Below are positions 22,841-31,529 of a DNA stretch of 64,000 bases, one piece after another; within the stretch, counting starts at the first letter, position 1, and the number at the start of each line of letters is the position of its first letter. The stretch is taken from the NCBI GenBank assembly GCA_018335895.1, contig JAGXQU010000110.1:1-64000 (forward strand), written 5' to 3'. The translations under genes were made by a program, and so were the position numbers. The stretch is from Hyphomicrobiales bacterium. Lineage in GTDB: Bacteria; Pseudomonadota; Alphaproteobacteria; Rhizobiales; Xanthobacteraceae. The notes below the pieces were generated by a model. It was not told the origin of the DNA. It saw only the letters and a program-made list of their open reading frames with translations, and did no database searches.

Positions 22841-24633
22841 TGAGAGATATAGACCTCAATCTCGCGATCATCGGGAACTGCCGTACGGCTGCGCTGATTG
22901 ACACCGAAGCCCGGCTGCTCTGGTGGTGTTTCCCCTGTTTCGACGGAGACCCGGTATTCTGCCGGCTGCTGACAGACGGAGAGGAGAAGGGCTTCGCGGA
23001 TGTGCGACTCAATCAGCTCGCAACGTCCCGTGCAGAATACCTTCGCAACTCTCCTGTGCTTCGCACCACAATGACCGACACAAGTGGAGCCGAGATTCGT
23101 ATTACCGATTTCGCCCCTCGCTATAAAAACTACGACCGCGTCTCGCGGCCATTGCAGATCGTCCGCATTATTGAACCGGTGTCAGGATTTCCGCAGATTT
23201 CCATCAGGATCAGGCCCTGCAATGACTACGGCAAGCCAATTACCAAACAGATCAGCGGCAGCAATCACATTACGTACTGGGGAGACCGGAACGTCGTCCG
23301 CGTAACGACGGACGCCCCGCTATCTTTTATCGAAAACGAGCGTCCCTTTGTACTGAACAAGCCTTTGCATCTGATATTCGGCGCGGACGAACCGGTCTCT
23401 GGCGAGCTGGCGCCCACGTGTGCCGACTTTCTGTCACGCACGCTGCACTACTGGTTAGGCTGGGTTAGAGGTCTGTCGATCTCTTACGATTGGCAGGAGA
23501 GCATCATCCGCTCCGCGATCACACTGAAGCTTAGCAACTTCGAGGAGACCGGCGGTATCGTGGCGGCGCATACGACTTCGCTGCCTGAAGCGCACGGCTC
23601 CGGCCGCAACTGGGACTACCGCTTCTGCTGGCTTCGTGACGCTTACTTTGTCGTCAAAGCGTTGAGCCGCATTGGCGCCACCCGGACGATGGAAGACTTC
23701 ATTTCATTTATTCTTAGTATCGCGTCCTTCGAGAACGACAACCCGCTTCGGCCGGTCTACGGGATCGTACCGGGGGAAGACCTCGCAGAATGGACCGCGG
23801 AGAATCTCGCCGGCTATCGCGGTAACAAACCGGTACGCATCGGCAACGCTGCTGCCGACCAGCCGCAGCACGACGTGTATGGCAGTATCATACTCGCCGC
23901 GGTACCGATGTTTCTGGATCGCCGCCTCCCCAATCCAGGCGACGTACAGCTGTTCCGTTTTCTAGAACCGATCGGAGAAAAGGCGGCGCGTTTCGCGCTG
24001 GAGCCGGACGCCGGAATTTGGGAGTTCCGCGGAAGGCGCAACGTCCATACCTATTCGGCCGCGATGTGCTGGGCCGGATGCAACCGGCTGGCCATGATTG
24101 CCCGCCGTCTTGGACTCGCTGATCGCGCCGCATATTGGGAGGCGCAAGCATCGCGAATCCACGACCCGCTTATCGCCGGGGCATGGAATGAATCTCGCCA
24201 GGCTTTCACCGCATCGTTCGGTAGCGACGATCTGGACGCGAGTTGCCTATTGCTGGCCGAACTTGGATTGGTAGAGCCGGACGACCCTCGCTTCATCAAG
24301 ACCATCGAAGCAATTGAGCGGGAGCTGATGCATCATCATCACGTCATGCGTTACACGGCGGCCGATGATTTCGGCCATCCGGAAACGGCGTTTTTGGTGT
24401 GCCGCTTCTGGCTGATCGACGCATTGTGGTCGATCGGACGAAAGGAACGTGCGCGCGAATTGTTTGAAGACGCGATCGAGCACCGGAACCAATTCGGGCT
24501 GCTTTCAGAGGACATCGATCCCAATACGGGGCAGCTTTGGGGGAATTTTCCGCAAACTTATTCGATGGCAGGCCTTATTCTTTCGGCAATGCGCCTGTCT
24601 CGTACGTGGGAGGATAGATATTGGCGCGGGTGA
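22840..24633 (+). CDS. GH15 glucoamylase/trehalase-like protein
   Basis: A 597-residue cytoplasmic glycoside hydrolase family 15 protein with no signal peptide. N-terminal part: NLAIIGNCRTAALIDTEARLLWWCFPCFDGDPVF. The (alpha/alpha)6 catalytic part has GRNWDYRFCWLRDAYFVVKAL near residue 255 and GLLSEDIDPNTGQLWGNFPQTYSMAGLI near 560, which hold the conserved acid regions of the family. Members hydrolyse alpha-glucosides, including trehalose in mycobacteria. It is translationally coupled to otsB and overlaps otsA, so its substrate is probably trehalose or a related glucoside, giving a possible synthesis/breakdown cycle under one promoter. Confidence 0.9.
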   Translation: MRDIDLNLAIIGNCRTAALIDTEARLLWWCFPCFDGDPVFCRLLTDGEEKGFADVRLNQLATSRAEYLRNSPVLRTTMTDTSGAEIRITDFAPRYKNYDRVSRPLQIVRIIEPVSGFPQISIRIRPCNDYGKPITKQISGSNHITYWGDRNVVRVTTDAPLSFIENERPFVLNKPLHLIFGADEPVSGELAPTCADFLSRTLHYWLGWVRGLSISYDWQESIIRSAITLKLSNFEETGGIVAAHTTSLPEAHGSGRNWDYRFCWLRDAYFVVKALSRIGATRTMEDFISFILSIASFENDNPLRPVYGIVPGEDLAEWTAENLAGYRGNKPVRIGNAAADQPQHDVYGSIILAAVPMFLDRRLPNPGDVQLFRFLEPIGEKAARFALEPDAGIWEFRGRRNVHTYSAAMCWAGCNRLAMIARRLGLADRAAYWEAQASRIHDPLIAGAWNESRQAFTASFGSDDLDASCLLLAELGLVEPDDPRFIKTIEAIERELMHHHHVMRYTAADDFGHPETAFLVCRFWLIDALWSIGRKERARELFEDAIEHRNQFGLLSEDIDPNTGQLWGNFPQTYSMAGLILSAMRLSRTWEDRYWRG

Positions 24634-26060
24634 TCGCAGTCTCGAACCGGGTATCGGTTCCCACCAAGGGTAGCGCAACGCGCGCAGGCGGGCTTGAGGT
24701 CGCGCTAGCCGCTGTGTTCGCCAACAACCCTGGAGTCTGGTTTGGCTGGAGTGGAAAGACTGTTGGCGAAGGCGAAACCAAGACGCAAATCGTTGAAGTC
24801 GACGGTCAACAATACACGACGATCGACCTCACGCGCACCGACCATAACGAATACTACAATGGCTTCGCCAACCGTGTGCTATGGCCGATACTGCACTACC
24901 GTCTCGACCTCGCTGATTATTCGCTGCGGGATCTTTCGGGATACTTGCGAGTCAACAGCCGGTTCGCGCAGGAACTGAGTAAAATCATTCAACGCGACGA
25001 CATCCTGTGGGTTCATGACTATCATTTAATTCCGCTAGCGAAGACCTTGCGCGAACTTGGCTTCCGGAACCGCATCGGTTTTTTTCTCCACACACCGTTG
25101 CCGCCCCCGGAGGTGCTTACCGCCCTACCCAATCACGAAAGCCTTTTTCCGTCGCTATGCGCGTACGACCTGGTCGGATTTCAGACTGAAATCGAGACCG
25201 CCAACTTCGCCCGCTATCTGATCAGCGAGTGCCGCTATCCAAGCCGCGACTTAAAAACATTCTATGTGCATGGCCGTAGCTGCACGATCGGAGTCTATCC
25301 CGTCGGTGTATCGACAGACGAGATAGGCGCGTGGGCTGCCCAGAGTTTCAATGCCCCGCTCGTGACGCGTGTACGTCATAGTCTAGAGAACCGCGCACTT
25401 GTCATTGGAGTCGACCGGCTCGACTACAGCAAGGGCTTGCTCGCCAAAATAGAAGGCTTCAAGCATTTTCTCGAGGACAACCGGGAATGGCTCAACAAGG
25501 TTGCGTTCCTTCAGATTACGCCGAGAAGCCGGTCCGAAGTGCGCGAATATATCTCGCTCAATCACGAGGTCGATTCGGCAGTCGGCCACATCAATGGCAC
25601 CTTCGGCCAGGCCGACTGGACTCCGATTCGATACGTTAACCGCTCCTATGCCCGAAACGTGCTTGCTGGGCTCTACCGCAGTGCCAGAGCCGCGCTGGTG
25701 ACGCCGCTCCGCGACGGCATGAACCTCGTAGCTAAAGAATTCGTCGCTTCGCAAGCCGAAGAGGATCCGGGCGTCCTTATTCTTTCCCGCTTCGCAGGTG
25801 CGGCACGCGAATGCGAGGGGGCGCTCATCATCAATCCCTACGACGTCCGTTCGATTTCAAGTGCGATCAAGCTGGCTCTCGAAATGCCATTGGAGGAGCG
25901 TCAAAGCCGGCATCGAGCGACAGTGGAGCGCCTTGCGAAGAACGATATCAAGGACTGGGGTAGACGCTTCATCGACGATCTGATCGCTGAAAAAAGTGAC
26001 TACTTGCTGCCTGCTTCCACGCCGAGCCTTGTCGAAGCGGCCGTCAAAGGCGCAACGTAG
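24621..26060 (+). CDS. otsA: Trehalose-6-phosphate synthase
   Basis: A 479-residue GT20 glucosyltransferase that makes trehalose-6-phosphate from UDP-glucose and glucose-6-phosphate. Family motifs: [12 protein letters not shown] at the N-terminus, [48 protein letters not shown] and [16 protein letters not shown]. The start is a TTG at 24621 inside the end of the GH15 gene, with AGGA seven bases upstream. No in-frame ATG would keep the SNRV motif intact, so the rare start is well supported. Confidence 0.93.
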   Translation: MARVIAVSNRVSVPTKGSATRAGGLEVALAAVFANNPGVWFGWSGKTVGEGETKTQIVEVDGQQYTTIDLTRTDHNEYYNGFANRVLWPILHYRLDLADYSLRDLSGYLRVNSRFAQELSKIIQRDDILWVHDYHLIPLAKTLRELGFRNRIGFFLHTPLPPPEVLTALPNHESLFPSLCAYDLVGFQTEIETANFARYLISECRYPSRDLKTFYVHGRSCTIGVYPVGVSTDEIGAWAAQSFNAPLVTRVRHSLENRALVIGVDRLDYSKGLLAKIEGFKHFLEDNREWLNKVAFLQITPRSRSEVREYISLNHEVDSAVGHINGTFGQADWTPIRYVNRSYARNVLAGLYRSARAALVTPLRDGMNLVAKEFVASQAEEDPGVLILSRFAGAARECEGALIINPYDVRSISSAIKLALEMPLEERQSRHRATVERLAKNDIKDWGRRFIDDLIAEKSDYLLPASTPSLVEAAVKGAT

Positions 26061-26074
26061 TGAACCGCAATGCC

Positions 26075-26785
26075 TTATTTCGACCCTGCGCCCGGCACGA
26101 TGAGGTCCGCAATAACGGGCAAATGGTCCGAGACTTCGCGGCCATGCACGTCCACAAAACTTTGAATCAGCGAGCGCGCGGGCCGGCAATAAATTCGGTC
26201 GAGACGAAATAATGGCCGCCATGCCGGAAAAGTGCGGTGACGCGTTCTCCCCGGCAATACGCGTTTAAGTGCATTGCGAACCGAGCCGGCCCAAATCCAA
26301 TCATTGAAATCGCCGACCAGCACGGTCAACTCCGGCCCGTCACCGATCATCTCGAGCAGAAGCCGCAGTTGCGCATTTCGCTCGCGAAGGCTCAACCCCA
26401 GATGGGTCGCAACAACTTTCATCTCGCCGAACGGACTCGCAACCGTCGCGCAGATTGCGCGTCGCGGCTCGCGCTCCTGAAAAGAAATATCCCGAACTTC
26501 GGAGTGGAGAAAAGCCCAGCGCGAGAGGAGGATCTGGCCATAGTCTCCGTCCGCCGTGGCGATCGATCGAGCGTCAACTCCAAAGCCCCCAAATTCGTCT
26601 CTGAGATAATAGAAAAAATCGACCGCAGCCCGTCTGGAGTCGATTTCCTGCAGCGCGACGATGTCCGGCTGATGCGCACGGACTAACTCCATGACGCGCG
26701 CAATATCGAAGTGTCGATTTCGGCCCAGAGCGCCATGCACGTTCCAGGTCATTACGCGAATGCAAGGCCAGCTAGAATGCCGCAT
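26075..26785 (-). CDS. Endonuclease/exonuclease/phosphatase-fold protein
   Basis: A 236-residue EEP-superfamily phosphodiesterase. Catalytic blocks are RVMTWNVHGALGRN, IVALQEIDSRR (Glu metal ligand), VLVGDFNDW (Asp/Asn) and VSDHLPVIADL (Asp-His pair). Its ATG shares one base with the stop of the PLD-VTT gene, so the pair is coupled. The family includes nucleases and sphingomyelinase- or phosphoinositide-type phosphatases. Next to a phospholipase D domain, a role in phospholipid turnover is plausible but not shown. Confidence 0.87.
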   Translation of the reverse strand: MRHSSWPCIRVMTWNVHGALGRNRHFDIARVMELVRAHQPDIVALQEIDSRRAAVDFFYYLRDEFGGFGVDARSIATADGDYGQILLSRWAFLHSEVRDISFQEREPRRAICATVASPFGEMKVVATHLGLSLRERNAQLRLLLEMIGDGPELTVLVGDFNDWIWAGSVRNALKRVLPGRTRHRTFPAWRPLFRLDRIYCRPARSLIQSFVDVHGREVSDHLPVIADLIVPGAGSK

Positions 26786-28932
26786 TACTTCTTGATGCCG
26801 CCGGCAAAATATTGTGCGCCGACGATCAGCGCGATCCAGCCTGCGATCCCGGCGGCAAGCAATGCGACGTTCTGTAGTGAAGGAGTCGTTATCACATCCA
26901 TCGCCTGCTTTCCGAGAAAGGATAGCAAAACGACGCCAGGAAGAACGCCAAGGAATGTTCCAACCGCGTAATCCAGCGGCTTTATTCGCGCAGCTCCCGC
27001 GGCGAAGTTCACCACTGCGAAAGGTGCTACGGGCACTAGCCTGATGGTCGCAACAGAAACGATGCCATGCCGGACAATTTTCTCTCGTACCTTGTCAAGC
27101 CGCGCACCCAGAAGCTTCTTCGCGGTTTTCCTGCCAAGGATTTGCCCGAGGCCATACGTCGTCAAAGAACCGAGCATTATTCCAACGAGCGAGTAGATAA
27201 ATCCTAGCCAAGGGCCGAACGCTGCTGCCACAGCGATGATGAGCGCGTTGATCGGGAAAATGATCGAGGATGCAACGATGAATGCACCGACGACAGCGAA
27301 AGGCGCCCAACTGCTGTTCGCGGCGGACTTTATATACGAGGTCACCGCATCTGAGCTTATATAGTCACCGAACGAAACTGCCAGCCAGATTAGCAATCCG
27401 AGGATCAAAACGGCGCCGCCGATCAGGCCCCAAAGTCGGTACTCTTTCTTCGGCTTCTCCAAATCCATAAACTCCTTCAAGGCTTGCTCGGCTATCGGAC
27501 GCTCGGGATCCGCCAGAGCCGCGAGGTATCGCGCTTCCTCTGACGCATCGTCCGCTGTGTCGTCTAGTTTCTGCAAACAGCCATCGGCTCCCTGGAAGTG
27601 CTCGATTGCTTTGATGAGCGACCCCTCGCGCTCCAGTGCCGCTGCAAACTCCTCGGTATTGCAGCGACAGTGCTCCGCAATCAATGTGTTTCGCGCAAGA
27701 GCAATTTGTTGGGCGAATTCCGGACCGTCGGCCTCGACGGACAGATCGCACTCGGTGTCAGTGCCCATTGACCGGTTGTTCAAGTTCGCCGAGCCTATTC
27801 TCAAGAACTTGTCGTCGATGATTGTAACCTTCGAGTGGATCATCGGATAGACGCATTTGCCTTCTTCATCTACCGACAAACACAGCATTCTGATGCGATC
27901 CAGTACGCCGGACTCCTCGAAGGTTTTGGCGAACTGAATCCTTCCATACAGCATGGTGTTCTGCTCAATCCATGACTCCGGTTTGTGCGGCGTTACGAAT
28001 ACAGCCTCGAGTTTTGGATTGCGGTTTAGCGCCTCGCAGATTTTGCGGGCGATGGGCTGGCTTGTGAGAAATTGGTTCTCGATATAGATGGACTTTTCTG
28101 CGGCATCGATGGAGTCAATGAATAGCCGCTCGATCTCCCGCACACTCTTTTGGGCTCCGTAATTCGGTCTGGTGCGAGATATTCCGACCTTCACGCTGCG
28201 AAACAGAGGTTTCACGGAAGCAGGCCACGGGTCGGATGCCGTTTTCACGACCGCTTCGCACTCCTCGGCCGTGACCAGTTTCCAGCGGTCACAGAATATC
28301 TCCCGCAACGCCAATGCTGCGGGACCATCGACGACAGCCTGAACATCGTGAAACGGAGGATAAGGTTCGCCGGAAGGATCGACCCGATGCTTGTCATCGA
28401 GCCTGTGCTGCTTCGTATCCCACCGGCGAATGGTTAGGTCGAGGCCGCCGGAAAACGCGAGCGAATCGTCGATCGTGATGATCTTCTGATGCTGAGAGCC
28501 GCCGAGCGGCACCGCGCTGTCCAGGCTAAAGTGAATCCGTTCCGGCGTGTTCCAGTCGAGCCTGAACTGCGGTAGCCATTCGCGTTCGCCGGCATATAGC
28601 ACCGCGAAATCCCAAAGCAGCAAATAAATGTGGAGGTCGGGTTTTCTCTCCACCAGCGCGGTAAGGAAGGGCGCCAGTTCATTCGGTAAGCCGTCGTCCG
28701 CTTTACCCGTTTCTCCAACCAGCGGGGTTTTGCTGTGGATATCCCAGCCCATGATTTGGATGGAGCGCTCGGCCTTGAGCATGGCCTCGCGCGCAGCGCC
28801 GAAATACTCACCGCCATCGACCAGCATCGCGAAACGGTCGGCACGCTCGATCCGCCAGACGTTTTTGCCGGGCTTATATATCGACTTGGACTGCTGAGAA
28901 TTCAGCACATCTTTCTGAAGCGGTTTCGTCAA
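26785..28932 (-). CDS. Phospholipase D domains fused to VTT (DedA/TVP38) membrane domain
   Basis: A 715-residue fusion protein. Residues ~30-420 form a cardiolipin-synthase-like phospholipase D with two HKD motifs: HQKIITIDD (His148, Lys150, Asp155) and HSKVTIIDD near residue 366 followed by IGSANLNNRS. A linker leads to a hydrophobic segment near 500-520 and a VTT/SNARE-associated domain (residues ~540-700, with FPINALIIAVAAAFGPWLG and the repeated GxxxG pattern). VTT proteins act as lipid scramblases or flippases. The design suggests head-group exchange or hydrolysis coupled to movement of the product lipid across the membrane. The co-transcribed EEP phosphodiesterase may process the product. 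Confidence 0.9.
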   Translation of the reverse strand: MTKPLQKDVLNSQQSKSIYKPGKNVWRIERADRFAMLVDGGEYFGAAREAMLKAERSIQIMGWDIHSKTPLVGETGKADDGLPNELAPFLTALVERKPDLHIYLLLWDFAVLYAGEREWLPQFRLDWNTPERIHFSLDSAVPLGGSQHQKIITIDDSLAFSGGLDLTIRRWDTKQHRLDDKHRVDPSGEPYPPFHDVQAVVDGPAALALREIFCDRWKLVTAEECEAVVKTASDPWPASVKPLFRSVKVGISRTRPNYGAQKSVREIERLFIDSIDAAEKSIYIENQFLTSQPIARKICEALNRNPKLEAVFVTPHKPESWIEQNTMLYGRIQFAKTFEESGVLDRIRMLCLSVDEEGKCVYPMIHSKVTIIDDKFLRIGSANLNNRSMGTDTECDLSVEADGPEFAQQIALARNTLIAEHCRCNTEEFAAALEREGSLIKAIEHFQGADGCLQKLDDTADDASEEARYLAALADPERPIAEQALKEFMDLEKPKKEYRLWGLIGGAVLILGLLIWLAVSFGDYISSDAVTSYIKSAANSSWAPFAVVGAFIVASSIIFPINALIIAVAAAFGPWLGFIYSLVGIMLGSLTTYGLGQILGRKTAKKLLGARLDKVREKIVRHGIVSVATIRLVPVAPFAVVNFAAGAARIKPLDYAVGTFLGVLPGVVLLSFLGKQAMDVITTPSLQNVALLAAGIAGWIALIVGAQYFAGGIKK

Positions 28933-29806
28933 AGCTACGTTCCGCGAGATGATGCGAACGACTTAAAACCCTTCAGGGGCTAGTTTGTTCCTTTCGGAAT
29001 AATCAGGGAAGCTGGCGAACCGGCCAATTATGCATCGAACAGTAATCCCGCCGAATAATCGTTAGAACTAAGACAATTCCTCCGAAACTGACATAGTCTT
29101 TTGCGAACGCGTTCGCAGTGATCGGGGGCGCCGCTTCGAACGCCAATCGTGCCTCTGGCGCTGCCAGCCGAAGAGGAACAGCCGGAGCGAGCGCGCTATT
29201 CGCTGAGGCTTAAATACGCAGTTGATTTGGATTCGGGGCCGCCGCCCAAGAATGGCACCGCACTTGCCACGTGAAGCTATGCGCTTGCATAGGCAATATC
29301 GCCAAATGCGGGAGCCCCCACGAAAGGAAGCACTAAGAGCTTGCCGCAAACAATATCGATGCGCCCCCGGCCGGAAAAGGAATAGCGCGACCGCGATCAC
29401 TATTCCGAGAATGAGCGAGCAAGGGCTTCTTTTTCAGCGGTCATGCCGGCGGCCGCTTAGAAAGCTAATACCACTTTTCTAGGTGCATTCGGACAGCCGT
29501 ATACCTGGATCTGCGCCATGGCCTCCGCCCAAAGGCCGTAAGCCCCGCAGTAGGAGGCAAGCGCGCACGGTCGAGTGCCGTTAGAATGGGAAGCCAACTT
29601 GGGAAGATGCGGAGCGCGAACCGTGCAGTAAATTCCCGTAAGGCTGGAGCGGCCACGCACCAGCTCAAGCTGCTGCATAAGTCTGGCGCTGGCGCCGCCG
29701 TTGATAGTTCGCAGGACTTGGCCCCGCGGCTCAGACCTCAGTCGACGCGCGTTCACGCGACCCGCGAACGTAGCGTTCTGGCCACGGCGCCCTTATCGGC
29801 TAGCCG
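28933..29806. other. Intergenic region, no supported gene
   Basis: About 870 bases between the PLD-VTT and REC-EAL genes. Several short frames exist on both strands (for example near 29068-29400 and 29457-29756), but they lack ribosome sites, recognisable motifs and normal codon patterns. I see no tRNA, strong terminator or repeat. It may hold decayed sequence. Confidence 0.5.
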
Positions 29807-31102
29807 CTATGCCAGCCCTAGTTTCCTATGCTGCTCGTATAGCGGAGATATCTTTGCTGCATCGGCTGGGATTGCCGAGGCATCCGGCTGTCCAGTACCC
29901 TTTTGAAGCGGAGTTACGTTCATTGCGTAATCTGCGGTACTTTTTTCGAGCACTTTAACAAAAGAATCAAACGGCATTGGTTTGGAGAAAAGAAAACCCT
30001 GAGCGGTGTTAAAACCCATTTGTATAATGGTTTTCAGGTCTTCGGCCGTTTCTACTCCCTCCGCACAAACAGAGACATCCAAGCGGCGAGCCAGATCGGC
30101 CACGGTTTGACAGATCCCTCGCTTAAGCCGATCCGTTGAACAGTTTGAAACGAATTTCCTATCCAACTTTATTTCGTCACAAGGTAACTCTTGCAGACGA
30201 GCAAGTGATGCATGAGCGACCCCAAAATCATCGATTGATATCGCTACGTTTAAGATTTTTAATTGTGTAGCAACCTCTCGAATTAAACTACTGTCTTTAA
30301 CTACCTCATCTTCTGTAACTTCAACTATCAAGCTAGGATGCTCAGAAGTGGGCAAGCCCATGCGGATATTGGAGACAAATCCAGGCTCCGTTACAATTGA
30401 AACAGGCATATTGACTGAGATCTTGGCGCTAATGTTGCGATCGAGCAATAATTTAAGATGGTTCATCGCAGTTGAAAGCACAAAGATTGAAATTGGCTCC
30501 ATCAAAGGATCGCTGGGCGGCGGTAAAAAATCAGCCGGCGATAAAATGCCATGCTTAGGATGCCGAAGACGGACCAGAGCCTCGGCACCGCATATTGTTA
30601 GAGAAGCAAGATCGATCTTTGGCTGGTACCATAATTCGAGCCAATGGCTTTTAATTGCTTCCAGCAAATCAAGATCAATTTTTTCGGTTGAGTAACTCGG
30701 CGTCAGTTGCTTACTTTCTGCCAGCGCAACCAGTCTTTCTCTAAATTGGCTTGCTTGAAATGGCTTGCGTAGGGGCGGAATCATGGACAACCCATGAGAC
30801 ATACCTACTTCGTGGACGTCTCGAAGTATGGTGTCGGAGTGTCCGCTTATTATTAGAACGCGACCACTGTAGGAGACCTGTTTTAACTTGCGGATCACCT
30901 CAATCGCATCAGCCTTACCAAGTGCAATGTCCAGCACAGCTACTGTAGGCTGCTGTGCTTTTACGGCATTGAGAAACAATAACGGCTTCTCGAACGACTG
31001 CGCCAACATGCCTGCCGAAGTCGCGAAGTGACAGATGAGTGCAGAGACCTCCGGATCATCGTCGAGCACATAAACCAGATTCTGGCGAAATGCTTGGCTC
31101 AT
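29807..31102 (-). CDS. Response-regulator receiver fused to EAL phosphodiesterase
   Basis: A 431-residue signalling protein. The receiver domain (residues ~9-125) has the acidic pocket LDDDPE, the phospho-acceptor Asp in VAVLDIALGK and a late Lys in RKPF. The EAL domain (~145-390) has GAEALVRLRHP, IDDFGVAHASLARLQELP, the catalytic Lys in DEIKLDRKFV and AEGVET, so it should hydrolyse cyclic di-GMP. I chose the ATG at 31102 with AGGA eight bases upstream. The gene diverges from the hybrid histidine kinase at 31530, its likely phosphodonor, across 427 bases. Confidence 0.88.
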   Translation of the reverse strand: MSQAFRQNLVYVLDDDPEVSALICHFATSAGMLAQSFEKPLLFLNAVKAQQPTVAVLDIALGKADAIEVIRKLKQVSYSGRVLIISGHSDTILRDVHEVGMSHGLSMIPPLRKPFQASQFRERLVALAESKQLTPSYSTEKIDLDLLEAIKSHWLELWYQPKIDLASLTICGAEALVRLRHPKHGILSPADFLPPPSDPLMEPISIFVLSTAMNHLKLLLDRNISAKISVNMPVSIVTEPGFVSNIRMGLPTSEHPSLIVEVTEDEVVKDSSLIREVATQLKILNVAISIDDFGVAHASLARLQELPCDEIKLDRKFVSNCSTDRLKRGICQTVADLARRLDVSVCAEGVETAEDLKTIIQMGFNTAQGFLFSKPMPFDSFVKVLEKSTADYAMNVTPLQKGTGQPDASAIPADAAKISPLYEQHRKLGLA

Positions 31103-31529
31103 AGCAAAATCCTGCACTGCTGCTGATTGAGCGAATAGCGAGACTAGGCGTTGGCATCGTTTTCCGACGTGATTTCAGACGAGTTTAGGTCGATCAGTTT
31201 CGCCTAGGATGAGATACAAAGGGCATTAATATCGCGTGAACAGCCGGATCTTCGAGGTGGACCCCATCGGTAGGTCGACCTGTACAACTGCGGGGGTCTG
31301 GGCTCGGCGGGATCGCATCGTGACCGGTTCTTTCTGGTTGGCGCCACGCGAAACTCTACGAAAGTCCTTGATTCCGTAGCGTCGCCGATGGCTCAGGTCG
31401 CTACAACGAACTATCTTTCTATTTCACGCGGATAGAAAGTATCTCTCAGCCGGCACCAAGATGACGCCCTTGCTACAGGGAAGATTTACACGTCGTTGAC
31501 TCTCTGAAAAAATCTAAGGCTAAGAGCGC
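31103..31529. other. Divergent intergenic region of the EAL and histidine kinase genes
   Basis: About 427 bases holding the promoters of the two divergent signalling genes. I could not recognise a clear -35/-10 pair, operator or RNA gene here, and no FixK-type box is present. Confidence 0.4.

Noticed and set aside
29457-29906. Short frames on both strands near the REC-EAL gene end
   Set aside because: No motif, ribosome site or codon support; repeated Arg/Ala-rich composition is typical of shadow frames in high-GC DNA.
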